A stretch of DNA of 41,762 bases from Desulfosporosinus fructosivorans (GCF_004766045.1 NZ_SPQQ01000023.1:1-41762), one strand, 5' to 3'. Numbered from the stretch's first letter, positions 25,263 to 33,865 are shown. The notes: a model not told the origin generated them from the sequence alone. Numbers and translations: made by a program.

Positions 25263-25934
25263 CTAGTAATCCATCATTTTCTCAGCCTGTGCATAGTTGT
25301 CCAATCGATCTTCATCCAGTATGATAATACCTTCTTTTTGTTTATCGATGATGCCCTCATCTTTTAGGACTCTTAATATTCTAGCGACCGTAACCTTATG
25401 AATACCTAGGAATCGGCTGATTTCCGAATTACTGTACCCTTTATTTATCAATCTTTTTCCCTGTATGGTTTGAGCCTTTATTAACAAAAGCTTACATAGT
25501 CGATTGGCGACCTTGCCTTCTTGCCTAGCTTGAAACGATCCCGCCAACTCTCGTAGTTCCCACATTGCCAGATATAGCAATTCAGTCAAAAGATCTGGTT
25601 TATCCTGCACATACTGGAGAAATATCTCTTTTGGGATCTTATAGCAACAGCACTTACTCCTGGCAATGAAATGATTCGAGCTAATCCCGTCGCAATATAA
25701 AACTAAGACACCCAACAAAGAGTGAACTAGGCTTTTATTTGATTCTTTAACACCATAAATGATCTCGTCGCCTTTTTCTGTGATGCTTGTCCGATAGCAA
25801 GTACCACTGACTAAATAATATATGGAATCCACTTTTTCCCCTTGCCGGATAATATATCCATTATTTTTAAATTCACAGTAAACAACACCTGGTATTTTGA
25901 GCAGATCCATACGGGCTCTCCTTCCTGCAACCAA
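25263..25934 (-). CDS. CRP/FNR-family transcriptional regulator
   Basis: A 223-residue regulator. The N-terminal cyclic-nucleotide-binding-like beta roll (NGYIIRQGEKVDSIYYLVSG) has no FNR-type cysteine cluster. A long dimer helix follows, then a C-terminal HTH (YSNSEISRFLGIHKVTVARI). It resembles the CprK/CooA-like effector-sensing regulators of Clostridia; the effector may be an aromatic sulfate or phenol given its neighbours (inference). A related half-palindrome (CATATGTTACATAT) lies about 80 bases upstream of its own start near 26010-26023, so it may also act on its own promoter. Confidence 0.88.
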   Translation of the reverse strand: MVAGRRARMDLLKIPGVVYCEFKNNGYIIRQGEKVDSIYYLVSGTCYRTSITEKGDEIIYGVKESNKSLVHSLLGVLVLYCDGISSNHFIARSKCCCYKIPKEIFLQYVQDKPDLLTELLYLAMWELRELAGSFQARQEGKVANRLCKLLLIKAQTIQGKRLINKGYSNSEISRFLGIHKVTVARILRVLKDEGIIDKQKEGIIILDEDRLDNYAQAEKMMDY

Positions 25935-26100
25935 TAGACTCAGGCTCTAGAATAATATTAACTCATAGCAACAGTATATTTGAAATTTCATGCAACTACA
26001 ATATCCCATATGTTACATATAATATTACCAATAAAATCTATTGTCTTCCTCCATTACTACAAATTAATACAGAGTCAAAACAACCTTGAAGCAATATATC

Positions 26101-26179
26101 GAAACTAAGTTCAACTTAGTTTCGGCACGTCCCCTTTTTGTGTCTATGTTATTTATTAGGTTGTAATAAATATAGACAC
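26101..26179. other. Two hairpins at the 3' side of the transposase gene
   Basis: GAAACTAAGT / ACTTAGTTTC with a 3-base loop (26101-26123), then GTGTCTAT...ATAGACAC (26140-26179), which continues inward as TTATTTATTA/TAATAAATA with a bulge. They mark the end of the transposase transcript and possibly the IS end. I could not find matching terminal inverted repeats on the 5' side. Confidence 0.45.
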
Positions 26180-26185
26180 CACTTT

Positions 26186-27790
26186 TTATCCCATCATCAC
26201 GGCCATCTTTCTCATGTTATGAGCAATACAGTGGAGACCCCATTCAATCTTAACCTTTTCTAACCCTTTCAAGAGAAATCGGCGTATGCCAAAGTTGCCT
26301 TTGATATCACCAAAGACACTTTCTACCTCGACAGGACGTAAACTACGCATTTTCAGGCCTTCTTCAGAACACAAATTCTGTCGTGCCTGTTTCTTAAATG
26401 CGTTTAATTTCCTATTTATGTTAATTCTCCTATTAGCAAAGGGCTTTTCAGACTTTACACACTTATCTCTGTGGGGGCATCCAGAACAATTTAAACATTC
26501 ATAGACTCTTAGGACACTCTCATACCCATTGTCGCTCTTGCGTTTGTGCTCGTACAGGAAAACAAGAGGTCTGCCGTAGCCACAAACATATTCGTCCTTA
26601 TCTTCGATGTAACTGAAATTCTGTACTTTTGAGATATCTGCCTTCCACTTTGAACTAGCTTCTTTATGAAACGTGTTATATTTAACGTAATGATTTAGCT
26701 GACTTTCGTTCAAATACTCATAATTTTCTTCGCTTCCATAACCGGCATCGGCAATAATATTCTTGGGGAGATTGCCATCCAATAAGCTCTTGAGGGTCTC
26801 TAGATGCTCTTTCATGCACGTGGTATCACCAGGCTTCTGATGAATGCTAAATCCAACGATGAATTGATCCTCTGTCCCGATTTGAACATTGTAACCCGGT
26901 TTTAATTGACCGTTTTTCATATGATCTTCTTTCATCCGCATGAAGGTGGCATCATGGTCCGTTTTGGAATAGCTGTTTCTTTCCTCTAAGATTGTTTGTT
27001 GACTTTCATATTTCTGCATTCTCGGCAGATAATCCTTAGTCAGAGTTTTTCTGGCCTTCTTTAGTTTTTTTGTTTCATCATCGGGTTTCTGATCTTGGGA
27101 CTTTTGAGCAAGCCTTTCGTCAATCTTTCGGACGGTTTCCTCAATGGCCCCTGAATCAATGGGTTTTCCGTTGCCGAGTTCTTCTAGATCAGTTTCTCCG
27201 TATTCGTTATTTTCTTTCTCGTTGATCTTGTCAATTTCGTTAAACAACTCCTGGCACTTTTCCATGAGGCCTTCTTTATATCGCTTGGTTGCTTTACCCC
27301 AGACCCAGCTATATTTATTGGCATTAGCCTCAATCTTTGTGCCATCCAAAAAGTAGTTCTCTAATTTTATGTAATTCTCTCGTACCAACAGAGCTACAAC
27401 TTCAGCAAAGACTTCACAGATTATATCTTTCATACGCTCACTGCGGAAACGATTAACGGCCAGAAAATCCGGCGTATTACCACCACAAAGCCACATGTAC
27501 ATAATATTTTCACGAGCTGCTTTAGCAATTCTTCGGCACGAATAGATCTTATCGGTATACGCATAGACTAGAAGCTTAATCATCATGATCGGATGATAAC
27601 TTGAGCGGCCTCCTCCAGGATACTTCGCTAGGATTGGCTCTAGGTCCATTTGATCAATAGCCTTATTGACAACACGAACGACGTGATCTTTTGATATTAG
27701 GCTCTCAATACTTATCGGAAGGGTTAATTGGTTTTGCATATAGGGAATAAATACTTTTTTATCATGAACTTTTTGCCCTTTCTTTGACAC
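26186..27790 (-). CDS. IS1182-family transposase, apparently intact
   Basis: About 534 residues from a GTG at 27790, which has GGAGGG 7 bases upstream; an ATG five codons earlier at 27805 is the alternative. N-terminal DUF772 region (QNQLTLPISIESLISKDHVV, then RSSYHPIMMIKLLVYAY). DDE acidic residues fall in YFLDGTKIEANANKY, NIIADAGYGSEENY and RPVEVESVFGDIKGN. A Cys cluster (CLNCSGCPHRDKC) and the usual coiled-coil insertion are present. No frameshift or stop is seen, so the element may be active. The exact IS ends are unresolved. Confidence 0.9.
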   Translation of the reverse strand: MSKKGQKVHDKKVFIPYMQNQLTLPISIESLISKDHVVRVVNKAIDQMDLEPILAKYPGGGRSSYHPIMMIKLLVYAYTDKIYSCRRIAKAARENIMYMWLCGGNTPDFLAVNRFRSERMKDIICEVFAEVVALLVRENYIKLENYFLDGTKIEANANKYSWVWGKATKRYKEGLMEKCQELFNEIDKINEKENNEYGETDLEELGNGKPIDSGAIEETVRKIDERLAQKSQDQKPDDETKKLKKARKTLTKDYLPRMQKYESQQTILEERNSYSKTDHDATFMRMKEDHMKNGQLKPGYNVQIGTEDQFIVGFSIHQKPGDTTCMKEHLETLKSLLDGNLPKNIIADAGYGSEENYEYLNESQLNHYVKYNTFHKEASSKWKADISKVQNFSYIEDKDEYVCGYGRPLVFLYEHKRKSDNGYESVLRVYECLNCSGCPHRDKCVKSEKPFANRRININRKLNAFKKQARQNLCSEEGLKMRSLRPVEVESVFGDIKGNFGIRRFLLKGLEKVKIEWGLHCIAHNMRKMAVMMG

Positions 27791-27866
27791 TGGCAAGCCC
27801 TCCATAACATGTAGTATAGTGATAGATTTCCCTTAATTATACCATTTCCGCTCGCTTCTTTGCATA

Positions 27867-27904
27867 AAAAAGTCGCCTAAAACCAATGGTTTTGGCGACT
27901 TTTT
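27867..27904. terminator. Bidirectional intrinsic terminator
   Basis: AAAAAGTCGCC-T-AAAACC / GGTTTT-GGCGACTTTTT with a 3-base loop and one bulge, A-rich on the left and T-rich on the right. It should stop transcription in both directions between the methyl-transfer genes and the transposase. Confidence 0.85.
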
Positions 27905-27944
27905 GGGCTGAGTTTTGATACAGCCTCCTGATTTTATTTCTGTA

Positions 27945-28107
27945 TCTAAGCCCTTAAAGCCTAGGTATATAAGGATTCGAAAGCTATTTCTATACTATTT
28001 TTCATTTAAATTTTGCCCCTTGTTGCTTATAGCGGCCTGAGCAGCCACTAGCATAAAGGACCAATCTCAATTTTTAACCATTATGGAACACTTTTTATTA
28101 TCTGTTG
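27945..28107 (-). repeat. Dispersed repeat, copy D (lacks the hairpin end)
   Basis: This copy starts at the inner TAAGCCCTTAAAG segment and ends ATTATGGAACACTT. The terminal hairpin is missing and replaced by unrelated sequence near the transposase terminator. The minus strand reads ATG GTT AAA AAT TGA, then DWSFMLVAAQAAISNKGQNL and a stop three codons later. The stretch 28108-28296 shows nothing recognisable. Confidence 0.78.
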
Positions 28108-28296
28108 CAGTGCCTTTCCAGTCAAGAGAACTTACCATTGGATGGACCGGCTGGCAAAAGTCCCTGTTTAAAGTTAACGAGAAAGCTACCTCACGTATTA
28201 TCTAAACTAAGCTTTTTAACCCCCCAGCTCATTTGTGGAAATATAAAATACACAAAACATTATTAGTAAAACTTCAGATCCCACAGTAACTAGCGT

Positions 28297-29000
28297 TTAT
28301 TTGATGTTAAAATAAGTGCATTCTGCAAAGATTCTATTGAATTTTGGGTAACTACCCAATTCGACAAATTCAACCGCTCGGGCGATAACCACCACCCTAC
28401 GGAACTCACTCGTAGATAGGAGCGCCAATTTTGAGCCTGTCCCCGCTGCATTGCCAATCATTTTAATTTTGTCTTCCAGTTCCGGGGGAATAAGACCGAT
28501 TACACATGCACTATGCGGAGTAAGGTAATTGCCAAACGCACCTGCCAAAAGAACTCCTTTTATATCATCTGAGTCAACTCCGAATGTTTCCATCAGAACT
28601 CGTACACCAGCTGCCATCGCTCCTTTGGCCAACTGAAGTTGCCTGATATCATCCTGAGTAATAAGGATCGGCCGACCGTGAATGGTCTCCGCTGCAGTTG
28701 CCCGCATGAACGCTGTACGGCCGTCGTAGTTTATAGTATTTTTTAGGAAATTGTTTGCAGCGAATGGTTCACTTGTGCAGGAAACATAGGGAGCTACCGC
28801 AATACTCTGCGGATTTATACCCAGGAACAAATGGTGCATGCTAGTATTGGCAGCAATTGAAACTGAGTAAATGTGGTTTCTATTGATATCGGCTTTTTCG
28901 GCCGCTTCCCTAATTCGTTCATAATCCGCATTAAAGAGCTGCCTTCTTCAACTTCCACTTGTCTCTCTGCAGGCAGAAACACTATTTTATGAAGCTTCAA
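28297..29000 (-). pseudogene. Internally deleted corrinoid-activating protein (RACo/DUF4445 family)
   Basis: A TTG at 29000 behind GGGGTGG opens KLHKIVFLPAERQVEVEEGS, the first strand of the 2Fe-2S domain. Within about 25 residues the sequence jumps, with a frame change, to DYERIREAAEKADINRNHIY, IAANTSMHHLFLGINP and the C-terminal ASKHA part (GVLLAGAFGNYLTPHSACVI). The iron-sulfur ligands, linker and the front half of the ATPase domain are gone. The family reductively activates corrinoid methyl carriers using ATP, so this lesion removes the reactivator of the adjacent system. The 180-residue C-terminal frame from 28839 could still be translated. Confidence 0.82.
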
Positions 29001-29170
29001 CGATTCCACCCCCAGATTTTTTACAGATGTCAAAAATCAAAGATAGTAGTACCCCACAAACGAGCGCTACTACCTTAATTCTCATTGTTCTAAGAACTAT
29101 CACTTGACCCATACCCAGTTTGTCGGATAATACAAGTGAGTTAAAGTACAATAAAACCTTTCTCGTCCAT

Positions 29171-29983
29171 TTAGTTTTCAGTCCTAATCGGTCCAATTTT
29201 ATTTTTCCGGTAAGCATTGGAAAATTGTCTGCACAGCCTGTCCCGTCCCATTAGTGCTTCCGTTGTAAGAAGGGTTGTATACATATCTCTGCTGCACGGA
29301 TCTATAATTGCCGAATCCATGCCATTGAACAGCGCAATGGTCAGAAAATGCTGGTTTACAATTTTTCTTAGGGGCATCCCAAAGGAAATATTACTCAACC
29401 CTGAGGTTACCTTGATCGATGGATACAGGTTCTTGACTGTTTTCATCGTTTCGAGAAAAGTTAATAACGATTGGGAATCTGTAGATAAGGCAAGCACCAA
29501 TGGATCAATATGGAGTCGATCGGGCGTAATATCATATTTTTGTGCCTTTTCCACCAGTAGTTTAGTTATATCTACCCTAGTCTGAATATCCGATGGAATT
29601 CCATGGTTGTCACAAGTTAAGGCAATTACTCCCCAATCCGTTCCTTTAATTAGTGGGAAAATCACCTCACACTTATCCCCTTCGGCAGAGACAGAATTGA
29701 TCAGGCCGGATCGTTTTGCTTGATTAAATACTTGTTCTATCACCCTTGGATTTGGACTATCGATACACAACGGTGTGTCCACCGCATCCTGCACTATATT
29801 CATAAGCCATACTAAAGTTTCGCCCTCAACCTCCGGCGCGGTACTAGCACACACATCTAAATAATCGGCTCCGGCTTCAGTTTGCCTTACAGCCAAGTCG
29901 CGAATAAATTGTTCATCTCTTTCTTGAATAGCTCTTTTTACACTAGGTATCGTACCATTGATTTTCTCTCCAATGATAATCAA
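29171..29983 (-). CDS. Methyltetrahydrofolate:corrinoid methyltransferase (pterin-binding family)
   Basis: A 270-residue TIM-barrel protein of the MtgA/AcsE/MetH pterin-binding type: IIGEKINGTIPSVKRAI, then GADYLDVCAST (the conserved D-x-x), PLCIDSPNP, LINSVSAEGDK and KVTSGLSNISFGMPLRK. It transfers a methyl group between a methylated corrinoid protein and tetrahydrofolate. Here it probably moves methyl groups from the corrinoid protein at 31447 into the folate pool for acetogenesis or respiration. RBS AGGAGG lies upstream of the ATG. 29001-29170, toward the broken activator gene, holds nothing supportable. Confidence 0.9.
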   Translation of the reverse strand: MIIIGEKINGTIPSVKRAIQERDEQFIRDLAVRQTEAGADYLDVCASTAPEVEGETLVWLMNIVQDAVDTPLCIDSPNPRVIEQVFNQAKRSGLINSVSAEGDKCEVIFPLIKGTDWGVIALTCDNHGIPSDIQTRVDITKLLVEKAQKYDITPDRLHIDPLVLALSTDSQSLLTFLETMKTVKNLYPSIKVTSGLSNISFGMPLRKIVNQHFLTIALFNGMDSAIIDPCSRDMYTTLLTTEALMGRDRLCRQFSNAYRKNKIGPIRTEN

Positions 29984-30142
29984 ATTACTTTTACCTCCTT
30001 ATTTAATCTTGTTAGTGCAGGTGGCGCTTGCTTCTAAAGAATACAAGCGCCACTTTCTGCAAAAGTCAATCAACTTTTTGCAGTAAATCAATAATGCGGT
30101 AGGTAAATTTCTCTTTAACGTGTACACACACAATTTGTATTT

Positions 30143-30268
30143 TTAAATAAACAATCCTACATAAATAACCATACTTACAAAACCATCAATTTCTTCTTGA
30201 CTTTTAGCTTGCAGTATTTCCTTAGCAATCTTTTCAATTACCTGTACGTTAGTGATTTTCTCGTTCAT
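30143..30268 (-). CDS. Small conserved-looking ORF of 41 residues
   Basis: Starts ATG at 30268, 23 bases after the UroD-like gene, behind a strong AGGGGTGGG site. The product, MNEKITNVQVIEKIAKEILQ then AKSQEEIDGFVSMVIYVGLF and Ile, is one acidic amphipathic helix and a hydrophobic tail. No family recognised. The ribosome binding site and tight spacing within the methyl-transfer operon favour a real small protein, possibly a partner of the methyltransferase. It occupies part of the 308-base gap 29984-30291. Confidence 0.5.
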   Translation of the reverse strand: MNEKITNVQVIEKIAKEILQAKSQEEIDGFVSMVIYVGLFI

Positions 30269-30291
30269 TTTTCCCACCCCTTACCAATTAA

Positions 30292-31446
30292 TTACAATCT
30301 ACAGTCTCTGATATAATCTGCAACTGCTTTTAAATTTTCAGGACGTCCATCTACAGGATACATCATTGGAGTATCAGGTGTGATAAAATATCCGCCACCA
30401 GGGCATAAATCCTGAATTAAGCCCTTTACATGATCGATGCATTCTTCTTTAGTTCCATGTTGCATTAAAGTTGTTGATAATCCTCCTGCCACCGCCATTG
30501 AACTGCCCAGCTTTTTCTTTACAAGTCTCATATCATCCTCTTGGAATACACCTATAATTCCTTTTTTAGGCAACTCTTGCAAGTAATCAAATAAATGTCC
30601 ATACTTCTTCTCAAAATAATAAACAACATTGTGGCCTTGTTCTACCATATATTCAGCAAATCCTTTAAAGGAAGGCCAATAAGTTTTTTCAAAATCTCTT
30701 GGACTTAAGAAAGCAGGTATATGCATTGGGATAAAAATCGCCTTATCACTCGCAGGCGACATCGAACGAATTATTGGCTTATATGCTTCTAATATAGCCA
30801 ATCCTGCATCCCGAACTAGTTCTGGACATCGCTTTATATCACTGACAATACCTGTAAATTCCCTAAAAAAGTCAAATAAGAAATCAACCGGGTTAACCAT
30901 AATTCCTGTCAGCGTAAGGTGACAACCCTTCTCCTCACACGCTTGCATATAATTCGAAAATTTTTGTCCCTCACCAAGGACCGCTTCCACCATTCTATTA
31001 TATTTTTCTTCAGGTTTTATATCTTGTAGTACCTCAAATCTTCTAGGCAGGACTGTTTCTAAAAGATAAGTATTCGGGTCTTTTATTAGTTCGGGATATT
31101 CTTCAGGTCCCATAATACGGACTTTCTCCGGATCCTGCATTTTCTCAAAATTTCTGACAGTATAAGTTCCCCCACCAAGGATTCTGATCTTCGGTCCATA
31201 AAAAAGGTTTGCGGGCAACCATGGAAAAAGTGACGTATCAAATTGCAAATCGTCGGCTACTTTTGCAATAATGTCTGCAGCCATGTCATATGAAGTGACT
31301 GCGGATTTTTCGACTCCGGCATAGTATGGATAATAATCATCTGCACTTAACATAAAAGGCGGTTTATCTACTTCTTCTCTACGAATAGTTTTGGCAACTC
31401 TTTCTTGTTTTTCTTTGAATAATTTCGTTTGCCTTTGGTCACTCAT
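30292..31446 (-). CDS. UroD-like methyltransferase (uroporphyrinogen-decarboxylase family)
   Basis: A 384-residue UroD-fold protein (KQERVAKTIRREEVDKPPFM at the start, GGTYTVRNFEKMQDPEKVRI, FLFDFFREFTGIVSDIKRCP, AVAGGLSTTLMQHGTKEECI). Such proteins are methyl-group acceptors or donors paired with corrinoid proteins in demethylation of methylamines, methanol, thiols or aryl methyl ethers. The H-x-C/HCEGD-type zinc motif expected near residue 275 is replaced (VVYYFEKKYGHLFDY) and the later Cys (usually APGC) is also displaced, so metal binding is doubtful. The corrinoid protein gene abuts directly upstream. Substrate unknown. Confidence 0.85.
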   Translation of the reverse strand: MSDQRQTKLFKEKQERVAKTIRREEVDKPPFMLSADDYYPYYAGVEKSAVTSYDMAADIIAKVADDLQFDTSLFPWLPANLFYGPKIRILGGGTYTVRNFEKMQDPEKVRIMGPEEYPELIKDPNTYLLETVLPRRFEVLQDIKPEEKYNRMVEAVLGEGQKFSNYMQACEEKGCHLTLTGIMVNPVDFLFDFFREFTGIVSDIKRCPELVRDAGLAILEAYKPIIRSMSPASDKAIFIPMHIPAFLSPRDFEKTYWPSFKGFAEYMVEQGHNVVYYFEKKYGHLFDYLQELPKKGIIGVFQEDDMRLVKKKLGSSMAVAGGLSTTLMQHGTKEECIDHVKGLIQDLCPGGGYFITPDTPMMYPVDGRPENLKAVADYIRDCRL

Positions 31447-32085
31447 TTAGCTCACCCACCCTTGAATCATTCTTACACCTTCCGCGGCATTGATTGTCCA
31501 GGCATCAGCGCCTATTCGCTTACAGGCAGCTTCTGTTACCGGACTGCCACCAATAATAATTTTGATATCATCTCTTAGCCCAGCTTCTTTTAGGCCTTCT
31601 ACTGTATCTTTCATGGAATCCAAGGACAAGGTAAGTACGCCGCTCATGCCCACAACATCAGGGTTTACTTCTTTTACTTTTTCTATAAAAGCACTTACAG
31701 GTTGATCAATCCCTAAATCGAACACCTCAAATCCCGCTGCTTCCGCCATATTCTTAAATATTTGTTTGCCCATATCATGCAGATCTCCATGAACTGTTCC
31801 AATGACCATAGTACCTACTTTAGGCCCGTTCACTGCACCAATGACAGGTTTTATTAAAGCTAAGGCAGCTGTTAATATTTCTCCGGAAAAAATTAAATCT
31901 CCAACAAAATATATGCCTTTCTCGTATAAATCCCCTACCAGTGTCATCCCTTCCTGACAAGCAGCAACTACTTCTCGTGCCTCCTCTACTGTTGGTCCTG
32001 AAGCTATAAACTCATTAAGCATATCGAGCAGGTTTTTTTCGTCCAGGTCTCCCAAAGCTTGGGTTATTTTTTTTAAATCTAACAT
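31447..32085 (-). CDS. Corrinoid (cobalamin-binding) methyl-carrier protein
   Basis: ATG at 32085 behind GAGGGG gives 212 residues; a TTG seven codons earlier is unlikely. It has a helical B12-binding N-domain (about 1-85; GMTLVGDLYEKGIYFVGDLI) and a Rossmann B12 domain with D-x-H-x-x-G at 101-106 (HGDLHDMGK), where His103 is the cobalt ligand. Downstream are GMSGVLTLSLDSM and IIIGGSPVTE. It is the methyl shuttle between the UroD-like methyltransferase, which directly follows it, and the folate methyltransferase. It is the first gene of the minus-strand operon. Confidence 0.93.
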   Translation of the reverse strand: MLDLKKITQALGDLDEKNLLDMLNEFIASGPTVEEAREVVAACQEGMTLVGDLYEKGIYFVGDLIFSGEILTAALALIKPVIGAVNGPKVGTMVIGTVHGDLHDMGKQIFKNMAEAAGFEVFDLGIDQPVSAFIEKVKEVNPDVVGMSGVLTLSLDSMKDTVEGLKEAGLRDDIKIIIGGSPVTEAACKRIGADAWTINAAEGVRMIQGWVS

Positions 32086-32233
32086 AAAATTTCCCCTCTT
32101 TCTCAAATTGCGGCACGATGCATTTGTCCTAATTTCCTTAACTCTTACCTATATGTGCTCATCGTAATTGTGCCTTTAAAGTGAAAAATCACCTCCAATT
32201 TCAATTACTAAGCCACCTGTAATATCTTATGAT

Positions 32234-32288
32234 AACTTGTTATTACAAGTTATGTAATTATATTATTCTGACTTTTATGATTTGTCAA
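32234..32288 (-). promoter_or_regulatory. Promoter and operator for the minus-strand methyl-transfer operon
   Basis: On the minus strand: -35 TTGACA (32283-32288), a 17-base spacer and -10 TAATAT (32260-32265). A near-perfect palindrome AACTTG-TTATTA-CAAGTT at 32234-32251 sits over the expected start of transcription. It matches the palindrome on the other side of the intergenic region. Confidence 0.8.
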
Positions 32289-32374
32289 GATGGAATTAAT
32301 GCTATTTTCTGATACAATTAAGCTTGTCATATTTCACTTATCTCTACTTGTCATTGAGGGAGAGCTATTTCAAA

Positions 32375-32431
32375 TTGACAAGAAGTAGGAAGAGCGTTAG
32401 TATTATTCTATTGAACTTATTATTACAAGTA
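32375..32431 (+). promoter_or_regulatory. Promoter and operator for the plus-strand corrinoid-protein/GntR genes
   Basis: -35 TTGACA (32375-32380), a 17-base spacer and -10 TAGTAT (32398-32403). A second palindrome AACTTATTATTACAAGT at 32414-32430 again lies just past the -10. CTTGTCA and TTGACAAG half-sites lie between. The GntR/UTRA protein encoded downstream is the likely repressor of both promoters. Confidence 0.78.
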
Positions 32432-32489
32432 ATGATAAGCAATTACTGTGCTTCTAGAAAATTAATAATAATCTTAGGAGGCGAGTAAG

Positions 32490-33113
32490 TTGGATGAGAT
32501 ACTGGTTCATGCCGTAGAAGAGCTAGATGAAAAAACGGTGAAGGAAGTAGTCATAGACAGACTTCAGGCCGGATTTGGGCCTTTATATATACAGGAACAA
32601 GTATCATTGGGAATGGACAAGGTAGGGATTCTATACGAGCAGGGTGAGTACTTTATCGCAGATTTAATTATGGCAGGTGTTATCTTTAAGGATATTTTAG
32701 AACTTGATGAAATGAAATCTGGTTTTTCTGTGCCTAGTGAAAAAATTGGCACTGTTATTATTGGAACAGCAGCTGGTGATTTACATGACATCGGCAAAAA
32801 TATTTTTGGCAGTATGCTCAAATCGGCAGGATTTAACGTCGTGGATTTAGGGGTTGACGTTTCACCTGAAGACTTTTGTCGAGCAATTTTGGCTGTGAAG
32901 CCGGATATCGTGGCGATTAGTGGAGTGTTGACTATAGCTTTAGAGAGCATTAACGCAACGATTGAGCTATTAAGGCAAGTCGGGATGAGGGATAACGTAA
33001 AGGTTATTTTAGGGGGGAAATGTGTCAGTCCTAGCGCTTGTAATATCATCGGAGTAGACGCTTATACAACAGATCTCCCTGAAGGAGTTAAAATATGTTT
33101 GTCCTGGGTATAA
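32490..33113 (+). CDS. Second corrinoid methyl-carrier protein
   Basis: Begins at TTG 32490, with AGGAGG 8 bases upstream. The 207-residue protein has the same two-domain plan as the 31447 gene: YEQGEYFIADLIMAGVIF in the helical part and GDLHDIGKNIFG with cobalt-ligand His99, then ISGVLTIALESI and ILGGKCVSPSA. It is clearly a paralogue but diverged, and no methyltransferase lies beside it. It is transcribed with the GntR-type regulator, so it may serve another substrate or help in sensing the methyl state (speculative). Confidence 0.92.
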   Translation: MDEILVHAVEELDEKTVKEVVIDRLQAGFGPLYIQEQVSLGMDKVGILYEQGEYFIADLIMAGVIFKDILELDEMKSGFSVPSEKIGTVIIGTAAGDLHDIGKNIFGSMLKSAGFNVVDLGVDVSPEDFCRAILAVKPDIVAISGVLTIALESINATIELLRQVGMRDNVKVILGGKCVSPSACNIIGVDAYTTDLPEGVKICLSWV

Positions 33114-33157
33114 TCTTAGAGGTTTAACGCATCGTAGTTTAAGGAGTAAATATTTGT

Positions 33158-33865
33158 ATGAACTTGCCTATCTATCGGTACCTTTTTAATCAACTGAAAG
33201 ATAAAATTCTTCGGGGCGAATTGAAGCCGGGTGATATGCTTCAATCTGAAAACGAACTGGCTCAACAATATAGTACCAGTCGTTTAACTGTCAGAAAAAG
33301 CTTATCTATGCTTGATAATGAGGGATTCATTACTTCATTCCCGGGGAAAGGTTATTATATTATTGAACCAGATCACAGTAAATACACTTTACTTTTTAAT
33401 GAGCTGAACAGTGGAAGTAAAAATACCCTTTATAGCAAACTTTTAGGAGTAGATGCCACAGACCCAGATGCGACAATATGCCAAAAACTGCAAATATCTT
33501 GTGATCATAAAGTTGTGGTTATTCTCAGGTTGTTGTATTCCAATGAAGGACCAATTGCCTATGATATTAAATATATTCCGTATGATCGGGGTCGGCCTAT
33601 TGTCGAAAAAGCGATCGAATATGCAGCTTTACCAGACATGGTTGCCAAGAAAAGTTCTCCATTTGCCATAAAAAAAGAATTGTGTATTTATATTGAAAAG
33701 TCTAATCCGGAAATTAATAAATCGTTATGTTTGCATGAATCAGAACCTTTGTTAGTCGTAGAGCAAAGTCTGTATGATTATGAGAACAAACCAATAGGAT
33801 TGGGAAAAACCTATTATGGTGGTGAACATGGAAAAATAAGAGCTTATTCCAATATGCGGGAGTAG
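33158..33865 (+). CDS. GntR-family regulator with UTRA domain (HutC type)
   Basis: A 235-residue regulator. The N-terminal GntR HTH (PIYRYLFNQLKDKILRGELK, then SENELAQQYSTSRLTVRKSL) has a winged tip GFITSFPGKGYYI. The UTRA effector domain (about 75-235) includes CDHKVVVILRLLYSNEGPIA and LHESEPLLVVEQSLYDYENK. It lies 44 bases after the corrinoid-protein gene and should be cotranscribed. The twin palindromes in the divergent promoter region are its probable operators, with repression lifted by an effector linked to the methyl donor. Confidence 0.9.
   Translation: MNLPIYRYLFNQLKDKILRGELKPGDMLQSENELAQQYSTSRLTVRKSLSMLDNEGFITSFPGKGYYIIEPDHSKYTLLFNELNSGSKNTLYSKLLGVDATDPDATICQKLQISCDHKVVVILRLLYSNEGPIAYDIKYIPYDRGRPIVEKAIEYAALPDMVAKKSSPFAIKKELCIYIEKSNPEINKSLCLHESEPLLVVEQSLYDYENKPIGLGKTYYGGEHGKIRAYSNMRE

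Noticed and set aside
28987..29217. 76-codon minus-strand frame between the folate methyltransferase and the broken activator gene
   Set aside because: It overlaps the methyltransferase 3' end in another frame, has no ribosome binding site and no recognisable motif.
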